Shown: one piece after another, positions 46,242-64,000 of the stretch
Position numbering within the stretch: the stretch's first letter is position 1
Layout: each line of letters begins with the position of its first letter
Assembly (NCBI RefSeq): GCF_003589595.1
Contig: NW_020653726.1
Location: 17,629,425-17,693,424 of the forward strand
Direction of reading: 5' to 3'
Source of the DNA: Hyposmocoma kahamanoa
Lineage: Eukaryota; Arthropoda; Insecta; Lepidoptera; Cosmopterigidae
DNA length: 64,000 bases
Program-made: the position numbers and the translations under genes
Notes under the pieces: model-generated
The model's database searches: none
Told to the model about the DNA's origin: nothing
The model's input: the letters and a program-made list of their open reading frames with translations, nothing else

Positions 46242-48844
46242 TTATTCAGCTAATAGTTTGTTCTCCATTTCCACCATCTTTTTTCTCATTGTAAAGTTGT
46301 TTTTCATTTCAAAATATGTTACTGCCGAGGATGCTATGAACTGTAGAGCTGTTAACGCAGTCAGGGAAGCAGTTAACGGTCTTGTAATCTTCCTGAGAAA
46401 TTGGAATACAACTTTAGGACCTTCCACCAGGGCCGGAACTCTGTACGTGCAGTACCGACTGGCAAACTGAAAAAGACATTTTAAGCTATTAGTGCGAAAG
46501 TGGTGTAACTGCATGAAATGCATTTAGAAGACGAGGGATTTAAAATTTGCCAAATTTATTTTATATGGTCGTTGCAAATTTAATATCTCCTATGTGTTAA
46601 AAGTCACATCAACGAATCACAGAAAAACGAGAAAAGCTTTCTCCTGTAAAATTTTCATGGAGTATTTTTTGTTGCTTGTCATTGAAATAAGAAGATATTC
46701 ACATGAGAGTTTATTCAGTCGGTTACTCTTTGAATATGCTTTTCAAATATTCACAAAACTACTTATTGACCAATGACACATAGGAGGTTTTAAATTTGGC
46801 AATACATACATAATTATTTTTTTATACATGAAAATAGCATCCAAATAATTGTACTTTAGTGCTAACATTGACATGATACTAAAGTAAACAAATATATCGA
46901 CACTGGAATGGTAAAACGTCTAATTTGCATTTGGAAAGTATTACAGGAGAGCGATCTAAAGTATTTTTTTTNNNNNNNNNNNNNNNNNNNNNNNNNNNNN
47001 NNNNNNNNNNNNNNNNNNNNNNNNNNNNNNNNNNNNNNNNNNNNNNNNNNNNNNNNNNNNNNNNNNNNNNNNNNNNNNNNNNNNNNNNNNNNNNNNNNNN
47101 NNNNNNNNNNNNNNNNNNNNNNNNNNNNNNNNNNNNNNNNNNNNNNNNNNNNNNNNNNNNNNNNNNNNNNNNNNNNNNNNNNNNNNNNNNNNNNNNNNNN
47201 NNNNNNNNNNNNNNNNNNNNNNNNNNNNNNNNNNNNNNNNNNNNNNNNNNNNNNNNNNNNNNNNNNNNNNNNNNNNNNNNNNNNNNNNNNNNNNNNNNNN
47301 NNNNNNNNNNNNNNNNNNNNNNNNNNNNNNNNNNNNNNNNNNNNNNNNNNNNNNNNNNNNNNNNNNNNNNNATATTTGCACTCAAATTACTTAAATATGA
47401 AAAGAACATATTATTCTTTCTTTTTAGAGTGAACAATAGTTCCTAATTTAGCTTATGACACTATTTATATTTGGAGTAGTTTTGTTGTTTTCTCACATGT
47501 GAAATGAGAGAAAGAAACAAGAGCATGCTTTAAATATAATTGAAACCTTAGACTTTTTGTACTATTTAAATGCAAAACTCAAGCATTACACTTTAACAAA
47601 TTCAATCCACACATACATGTCTATGAAATAAGGCTGTGAGCATCCCAGGCAGGATTGAAACTGGTATAACGGAAGAAAAGTATCCATAGTTGCCTAGCTT
47701 AAGCTTCCGCCTGAAGTGCTGGTTGATAATAATACCCGACACTGCGTTTAAGCTGCCTAAGACTACTGGTCCATATCGAAGAGCCCACCTGAAAATGATT
47801 TTTTATATGTAGTGAATGTTATGTTGGCTGAAATTATTTATCTATATGTACTATATCTAATATGCTATAATCTTTTATGAACGAAATTTTTTTAACAATA
47901 TGTGACCATACGTGCCGCCTTAGGGTCAGGAGAAAATTGCTTGAATTTATTTTGTATGACTTGCATTATCCATCATTTTTTGTGATACTGACAAAGACTG
48001 GAGCTCAGAAAAATAGAAATCTGATACTGCTCTCTCTTTGAATGTATGAATTTGGATAACTTCTGATCATGATTATTCCTATCATCTATCTTCCCATTAC
48101 AACTATCAAGCACCGAGCCACCATTGCATAAAGATCCATCTACGTTTTAGAGCTATCGTAAAGCACAGTCGAGTGAAATAATTTTCTTGTTTTTTACTCA
48201 TATACATATATTTAAAAAAATAAGAAAACTTAAATTAGCACAGTAAAATTTCAATTATTTTCAAATTTTGACAAAAGATAGAAGCCATAGGAAAAAAATT
48301 ACAAGAACGAAAAATGTTTATTTAAGTCTAATCTACCCAAAACTAGCATTAAAAACAACATATTATAACAAAATTAATTAACAATCAATTTCAAGATTTG
48401 CAAGTGCTAGGCCGCAATAAATATTTTGTTTTCTAATAAATTTTCTCTATAACTATTGGCCATAGAAGAAAAATTTATAAGAATAAAAAATGTTTCTTTA
48501 GATCAATTCTACTCGAAACAAGCAGTAAAAACAAATAATAATAAAATTATTGAAATTTTGTATGTCCCATTTCCATAGTGCCCCCTTTTGTTCAGTCCAA
48601 CCTTGTCCTCAGTTTGTTCTTGCTAGAATTGACGAGTCAACATCGACTCAATGGCCGGTTATACTTTGACTATAGAGTGACAACGAAACAAGAAAAGATT
48701 TTCAATTAATAGGTGTAAACCTTACGTGTCCGATGTAGTCTCCCAGTTAGTGACGAGTTCCCAAACATAAGTAGTAGCTTCCATTTCGTCCATCACAATG
48801 CCATCTTCGGGAATAGCGTTCGATTTCGACCTCATTAAAGCCAT
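46242..48844 (-). CDS. TMEM126: TMEM126-family mitochondrial membrane protein, interrupted by assembly gap
   Basis: Visible exons (minus): 48844-48726, 47788-47617 and 46466-46242 (TAA). Exon 1 starts MALMRSKSNAIPEDGIVMDE. Exon 2 encodes WALRYGPVVLGSLNAVSGII, INQHFRRKLKL and IPVSILPGMLTALFHRH, matching the TMEM126 pattern G...GLNA..GL..N..FRR.L and P.A..P.... The last exon encodes FASRYCTYRVPALVEGPKVV, a hydrophobic helix (LTASLTALTALQFIASSAVT) and a charged tail. TMEM126A/B are inner-membrane factors for complex I assembly and respiratory function, so mitochondrial location is expected. The visible parts give 171 residues. Compared with the ~195-residue family, the central third (between the second and third membrane segments) is missing, and the 400-N gap lies exactly in that intron. 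The joins on both sides are phase 0. A or B paralogue cannot be decided; insects usually have one. Confidence 0.82.
46972..47371. other. Assembly gap (400 Ns)
   Basis: Run of exactly 400 N between a T run and ATATTTGCAC. It lies between the last two visible TMEM126 exons. Open frames that cross it are meaningless. Confidence 1.
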
Positions 48845-49120
48845 GATGAATTTTATTTTGTTATTGTTGTTTTTTTCATATAAAAATCTTATTAGAGGAC
48901 AATTTGGAGGCTGTCGTTTAGCCGAAACAATACTTATTCTTTCAAATGCTATGGCTCCATCGAAATAAAAGATGATTTCGCCAATATCAAGTAAAAATTA
49001 CTATGTGCGGTAGTTAACGTAAGTATTTTTTAACCTCTTGAGCGAAACATACTGAAGTTTACTGAACTGACATGTCAGATGTATCGGTGACAGACAGCTG
49101 ACAGTTTATGATAAGAATAA

Positions 49121-49367
49121 GGCTCAACTCACACTGGCGCGGAGTCGAAGCGTCGCGACGCGTCATCTTTTTCGCCTATAGTATATTCATCTCTATTTTC
49201 CCATTGTGAAGGTACAACTTTGTGTTATGCAAATATGGAAACAGGCGTCGACGCTTGGATGCAGTCGAGCGGCTTGGTCGCCGCGTGTCACTTGAGCGCA
49301 GTGAGGCGTCGGATGCCGACCACACTGTGATCCGGGCGACCCTGCGCCAGTGTGAGTTGAGCCTAAG
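49121..49367. mobile_element. MITE with AGGCTCAACTCACACTGG ends
   Basis: AAGGCTCAACTCACACTGGC at the left is inverted at the right (GCCAGTGTGAGTTGAGCCTA), near-perfect over 21 bp. GC-rich next to the ends, no coding. It sits 280 bp upstream of the TMEM126 start. Confidence 0.85.
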
Positions 49368-50849
49368 ACATAAAAGAGGAAAGTCAGATTAGGATGCACT
49401 ATTTTTTGCTTTAAAACGATTTTTTGGATCCTAATGCTTAGAGCATTTAGGACTGGAAGCGTCATCGATAGGCAATCCCCACTGTCAAGGTATGTACAAG
49501 CACAAAACAACTATCGCACAATAAACATTACTTTCAAATCGATGTTTTTCTTTTCCATTATCGAATTCACCGCGTCAAACACTCCACGAAACATGTCGTC
49601 TTGCGCTATACAAACTTCCAAAAAATCTCTGCTGCATCCAGTCTGGCCAAGGGTGGAATTGCATTCCATACAAAAGCCTATTTTTTACATTCATTGCTAA
49701 TTTTCTATTTTATGACAAGTTTTTCACAATGATCACATTGATTCAACTTATCGATTATATAAAAAATATATATATATTTGAAAACATTCGAACATTTGAC
49801 ATAATGCCTTTGAAGTTCCCTTTTTACCAACAGGCAACTACATGGCAACTATAGACAAAAATGCAGTACTTCATGGACGCTGTTTTTTCGTTATAGAGAA
49901 TGCTCTTTTACCTCCTATTTTTATCGATAGATTATATAACGAAGTTTATTCAAATTGATTTCTCCGTCGTATTGTATATTAAATAATAATGTAATAAATT
50001 ATAAATGATGAAAATAAATTGTAATTGTTTAATATAAACCATCATAAATAATGCCGTACTGTAAGAAAAAAATAAAAATAAAAAGTACATATGCGAGTAC
50101 ATACATACAATACAAATAAATTACAAAAGCAATAAAAATAACCAAATAACTAACTATCCTTATCCTACACAAGACATGCGCAAAAGACAGAGTCTCGTTA
50201 CGTCAATTTCAATTTTCGAACCACAAACGATTGAAACATTTAGATTTAGAACAATGAAATTATAGAGTCGATTTAATGTTAATCTTATTTTTAAAATGAC
50301 TTTTTATTAAATGTTGGTAATAAATAACTAACAAAATATTGTTGTACTCGTTTTATTGCTTGGAGTTATCAATCAGAAGTCCAAAAATACATTTGCTCGA
50401 AGTAATGTTAGCTCGAATTTTTGTAACCCCAAAGGTACTTTTTTAGGTTATTTTAGGAATATTACAAAACAAACTAACTTAATCCTTTCTTTGTAATAAG
50501 CAATCAAAATCCCCCGTAATCGGTTTTCGAGATTATGAAACTTTGAGTTTACTTCTAATTGGAATCTAGAAATTCGAATCATCGATACATTTCTTACAGC
50601 ACGTCATAACTACCAACAGAGAGACACAGCTATTTTCACATTTGCAATATTTGTGTGTACCTATATATCTGCACAACTCTTATTATTTGAAGCGAATTCG
50701 TATAAAATTCAACATAATACTATAAAATTGATTAATATTGACATTAAGACTACTCCATCACTCTTGTGTTCAAGTAGTTTTCACTAGAAGCTAAATATGA
50801 TGCATTTTGTTATTTCCAGTAAAAGCTGTATATGGATAATTTTGGGCCT

Positions 50850-51315
50850 TTAAATTGTGGCAAACAAAATTAAGCAATACTGCAATGACTTTACAGTCTA
50901 AATTAAATGTTAATTGTGTAAGCATGAAAATTAAATGTTTTAGTTTTTTTAAATATTTTTAGTCAACAAGTCACTACGTTTGTTGAGGTTAAAGGTCTAT
51001 CCACACATGTCCGGGCCGTGCTCCGTCAGGGGCTAAAAAAAATATCGTTGCATACATATATTTTGTATGGACTCGTTCACACATGTCCGTGTCCGGGACG
51101 GGCCCGTAGTTCATACAAACTAGCACGCCCTGTCCACGTCCTGGGCACGGCCTTGATGTGTGTGGATAGTCCTTAACTCCGGACATGCTTGTCATTGGCT
51201 CCAACGCTGACCGCGAAAAGCCATAAACTGAAAAAAAAACTCCCGACATATTTTCGAGGTTTTCGGATTAGACTTTGGATTGTATTTATTGTCAACCATT
51301 TATTGTTAAGTCAGT
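50850..51315 (-). mobile_element. Diverged family E-like element with a nested MITE
   Basis: GCAATACTGCAATGACTTTACA, AGTCACTACGTTTGTTGAGG and TTATTGTTAAGTCAGTGGG follow the reverse order of family E with many changes. A second element (about 50990-51175) interrupts it. Confidence 0.5.
50990..51175. mobile_element. MITE with GGTCTATCCACACATG ends
   Basis: AAAGGTCTATCCACACATGT at the left is inverted at the right (TGTGTGTGGATAGTCCTTA). The interior has inverted CCGGGCCGTG / CACGGCC words. Non-coding. Confidence 0.72.
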
Positions 51316-51876
51316 GGGCAATCTCCTCTAGCAAATACAAGTAAAACAATACCACTGTTACACTACACACAAAATTGGAAATAGAAATTCACTACGTCCA
51401 GTCTAGCCAAGAGTGAAATTATATTGTTCATATAGGTACATGATTAACCAGTACGTAATACATATCGACAACATCACGTCGATAACTTTCCGTCTCTAGT
51501 ACATTCATGAAAATCGATTTATTTTTGTAGGCCTATTCTGTGTACGGACATGACATGAATGTGTGTTTTATCTGTGTATTCGTAAAATGGTAAAAATAAA
51601 ATAGTGTTGTGGTGTGAGAGTCCTTTTGTATGAGTGAGACCATAGTGACACAATTCAATTTTGCATTTGAGTGCACCTGTTTGCTTGTAGTACTATCTCC
51701 CGTCCCTCAAAAAGTGGCAGAAAGTTGTGTTCGAGAAATAACGCTAATAGCGTCTCCCGTTCTATATGCTCTAAGTCCTAATGGATCACATGCTCTGAAT
51801 CGATTCACCGATCGGGTCGCATGCTCTTGAATCGATATTTAGAGTGATGTAAGCCAGTGAGAAAATACGTTCAGTA

Positions 51877-52010
51877 GGGCTGGCACGAAAGGGCGCGACT
51901 TGCGCGAAAGCGACATATAACGCGAGATACTGCTATTCTCGCATAGAGATCTCGCGCTTTATTAATGTCGCTCTCGCGCAAGTCGCGCCCTTTCGTGCTA
52001 GCCCTTAGCA
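51877..52010. repeat. Near-perfect GC-rich palindrome
   Basis: AGGGCTGGCACGAAAGGGCG plus CGACTTGCGCGAAAGCGACAT is inverted on the right (ATGTCGCTCTCGCGCAAGTC GCGCCCTTTCGTGCTAGCCCT): about 40-bp arms with a ~45-bp centre. Confidence 0.88.
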
Positions 52011-52080
52011 TGCTAGCGGTACGAATGGCACAGAAGTAGTGTAAATCGCCAAATATTTTAGAGTTATTGTATGTATATAT

Positions 52081-52253
52081 TAGCCCCCGTAGCATGGCTA
52101 CGTATGATAGTCGCGACGCGCGCGATAAAATATGAAATAAGTGCGCGCTATTAACTGTTCCAATCACATTTAATTTAGATAGCCAATAGCGCGCGCTTAT
52201 TTCTATTTTATCGCGTGTGTCGCGACTATCATGCGTAGCCATGCTACGGGGTA
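52081..52253. repeat. Second near-perfect palindrome
   Basis: Arms of about 70 bp: CCCCCGTAGCATGGCTACGT ... AAATAAGTGCGCGCTATT against AATAGCGCGCGCTTATTTCT ... CGTAGCCATGCTACGGGG. It lies 70 bp after the previous palindrome and has different ends. Confidence 0.88.
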
Positions 52254-53286
52254 GATGTTGTGAAATATAAAATAGGGGTCCAGAAAGAGATTTTAATGGT
52301 GTTTGTCAGCATACTTTTTCTAAATAAACATCTTTTGCTAACAAGCACCTGAAGGAAATGATGTATAATGCGGGCATCATATCTTTGTACCACAGTCGTC
52401 AGGATGGAGCTGGCGCTGGCCCGGAGCGGCAGAGCAGCACAGCGGGACCTTGGATATGACCTTGAGTTGACCAATTAGGAGCTAAATTCAAAGCAGCTTG
52501 TCTAAAAGTAAGTTAATAGAAAAACGAGATTTAAAATGATTGGACAATAGCGAAAAATACCTTTACAGTGGCCGTAAACCACTAATACAAGATAGCGGCT
52601 CCATCGTTTCCGTTTCGTTTAGTAAATTCCATAGACGTAGTACGTAAATTCAGCGTTTGACAGATTCGCTCTGGGCCTTTTGGAGGGAAAAGTGTCGTTT
52701 TATTTTGACTTTCAATTATTTTGTGAAATCTAGTTTAAAGTGGAATAGGATAGTGCTATTGTGCCTTAATCGAAGATTAAAACGCGAAATTATACGAATC
52801 TCGAACTAAAATACCCGTATCGGCCCGTTCTAAGGAATCCCGAGTCAATCCAAACACGCCGCCTCAAATTGCTTATTCTCTTTGTGGCGGCCATATTTAC
52901 AGAAACATAATTAAACGAAGACATGGCTCAAAGGACTTGTATCCAAGACAAAATTATTAATAAGTAAATCAGCGTTTGACAGGTGTCAATTACTATATAA
53001 AAAAAAAAGAGGCTTAATAGATGTCATTTTTCTACTGCTCGCTCGGGCAGATATTTTGAACTATGACGTGATAATCTTTGTAATTTGTCGGTTTTCCCGT
53101 ATATTTCTTATTAATACTTGGGTCAACCCTTTGATGCATTTTTCCAAACATATTATTGCTAGGTTGAAAGCTCCAATTTCTGTGTTTATCAAAGCCGACT
53201 ATTATCCGGCGTGTTTTATCGATCGATCGCCGCTTGGAGGCGATTATTCAGTTTTATTTTTACGTTATTACTCGATTGATGCGGAC

Positions 53287-62599
<9,313 letters not shown>

Positions 62600-62654
62600 G
62601 TATTTACGATTTTCATCTTTCTAGAGATCGAAGACTATCGCTTGCAAAATTCTG

Positions 62655-62965
62655 ACAAATTTAGTAGCAGTAGAGTTCCTTGTTAAAGAATTCGTCCAGG
62701 GAAGTAACTGCCACCTTTCTACCGCCAAACAGTAATGTGAGCATTACTGCGTCCCGGTTTCGAAGGGTAGGGGTGCTGGTGAAATTACAGACACATCAGA
62801 CTTGTCAACTTGTCTCAGGGCGACAGACGCAGTGCCAGTGTCCCTCGAATCGATGCGACTTAAAGCTCTGTGTAGCACTACAACTATTACGGACAGGCGT
62901 GTCGTTTACCACCAGGCGCACGACTTGTTCGTCCTGCCACTTGGTATTATCAAAAAAACAACAAA
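62655..62965 (+). mobile_element. Interspersed repeat family B, copy 10 (near full length)
   Basis: TTTAGTAGCAGTAGAGTTCC to CCACTTGGTATTATCAAAAA, with all the family's ordered phrases. Directly after the last visible Parg exon. Confidence 0.82.
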
Positions 62966-64000
62966 AATGTGCCGCTAGTGTGTACTGCATTATGAAATGT
63001 ATCACGCCTTTCTATCGAAAATATCCGTCCTGGGGGCCTACTATGAGCTCTTATAGCAATCCTGTTTAAGCTCGTAAGTTGAATAGCCTGTCAATTTCGT
63101 ATTATGACCTCACAAAAACATGCAGTTTACGTCCCCCATCCGAAATCCGTTCACCTTTTCTTTCATCGTAAAATCGTATCGTGACGTGTCATTTGCCATG
63201 CACATGACGGTCTCATCTGTCAAAATCGTTAAAAATAGCTGCCGAAGCTATTTTTAACGAAAATAAAACACTTAATGGCAGCCATATTAAAAAATGGCTA
63301 AAATAAAATTTTGACCCCAAATTATGATTAAGGACTCCTAAAGACCCTTGCATGCCAATTTCCAGCCGGTCAGCCATTTTGAAATCGCCATCTTGAATTT
63401 TTTTAAATCCAGGTAGTTGACCAGTGTTACCCTCTATGACATTCCTTTGAGCACCGCCTACCTATCTTTAATAGTTTCCGTGATAGGAGGCTTTGAAATT
63501 TGTATGGCGGCCATCTTGTTTATTTGAATTTCGAACATTTTTTACTTCCCGCGGAAATTGACCAGGGTGTATTTCATAAAAATGCACAAAATCCCCCCCC
63601 CCCCCCTGTATTATAGTTTTTGCAGGCCGCTGATCACTCGTTTACATTTTCCACATTCAGGTCTTCTCATATTTGATTCTTTGCCTTGTAGCCTATCCGC
63701 GTACAACCGTATAAATATCTTTTTTCCACCATATCGGGAAGTATGCGTTCTATTTTTCTAAGTGAGTCTAAACTTGTAGCTTTATATATAATGGCTTTAG
63801 TTAAGTAATTAAACTTTGGGATCGCAGCAACGGATGTGATGTTGCCTAATATTTGCTTTGCTCGCTAGACGCTCAGAGGACAATAGCCCCGCAGTCTCCT
63901 CCCTCTGATACCAGTGCTTCTTCTTCGGTGTTTGGTCTTCGTGAGTGGCTTAGGGAGGTTAAAGGAAGACAGCCCCGTAGGTCACTTTAATCCTCTACTA
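62966..64000. other. Parg intron to window end, no exon seen
   Basis: Searched for the next Parg exon (the GFVHWM / NWGCGAFGGD region of the family) and did not find it. Contains a perfect hairpin at about 63229-63261 (TTAAAAATAGCT ... AGCTATTTTTAA), a run of Cs at 63593-63606, and unassigned sequence from 63840 that looks repeat-like. Confidence 0.6.

Larger units (their letters stand above)
48845..53286. other. Intergenic region between divergent TMEM126 and Parg
   Basis: Holds both promoters in principle; no core promoter assigned. Besides the MITEs listed separately, 49370-50850, 51320-51870 and 52260-53050 show only AT-rich sequence without recognised elements. Confidence 0.6.

Noticed and set aside
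46879..47446. Long open frames across 46879-47446 on both strands
   Set aside because: They consist almost wholly of the 400-N gap.
53056..53286. N-terminal extension of Parg exon 1 in the same frame
   Set aside because: The added 77 residues look like chance translation of AT-rich sequence. The family start fits the ATG at 53287, though a longer start cannot be excluded without transcripts.

Overview
The window looks like a piece of a lepidopteran (moth or butterfly) nuclear chromosome. It has split genes with GT-AG introns in an AT-rich background. It is packed with tRNA-derived SINEs, LINE remnants and many short inverted-repeat elements of the sort common in Lepidoptera. There are no operons, bacterial-type signals or CRISPR arrays. 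Species cannot be named from the sequence.

Four conserved animal genes could be built exon by exon, with reading phase matching at every visible junction. (1) 185-24775, minus: a homologue of the chromatin-remodelling subunit Rsf1. Twenty exons are visible (WHIM-type N-terminus, long acidic/basic exon, PHD finger, C-terminal basic-acidic tail) and the 3' end runs off the left edge. (2) 30445-35066, plus: a complete four-exon AMMECR1 homologue. (3) 46242-48844, minus: a TMEM126-family mitochondrial membrane protein; an internal exon is apparently hidden in a 400-N assembly gap at 46972-47371. (4) 53287-62599, plus: poly(ADP-ribose) glycohydrolase (Parg). Eight exons are visible, including the GGG...QEE catalytic signature, and the 3' end runs off the right edge. 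Rsf1/AMMECR1 and TMEM126/Parg are each divergently arranged, about 5.7 and 4.4 kb apart.

Much of the rest is mobile-element sequence. The largest Rsf1 intron (270-5807) holds a SINE, a short chimeric LINE and a nearly complete but frameshifted LINE. Other Rsf1 introns hold at least three copies of an ACGAC-rich foldback MITE and several copies of a ~300-bp interspersed repeat. The 24.8-32.1 kb stretch holds a self-nested cluster of GGGTCGTATT-ended palindromic elements, a tandem duplication and a possible THAP-like finger start. The 36-46 kb stretch holds LINE remnants, several TIR elements, an interrupted MITE, and a 1.35-kb TIR element with a MADF-like reading frame and another MITE nested inside it. 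The Parg introns hold a further possible THAP start, a long-armed foldback, and a decayed DIRS-type (tyrosine-recombinase) retrotransposon.

I found no convincing evidence for a new multi-gene system. The most useful leads are the DIRS remnant, the chimeric LINE, the ACGAC-rich MITE family and its nested insertion, the MADF-carrying TIR element, and specific gene-model points (a weak Rsf1 donor, a repeated Rsf1 motif, the missing TMEM126 exon). Gene models are by-eye splice predictions without transcript support. Repeat boundaries are approximate unless stated.
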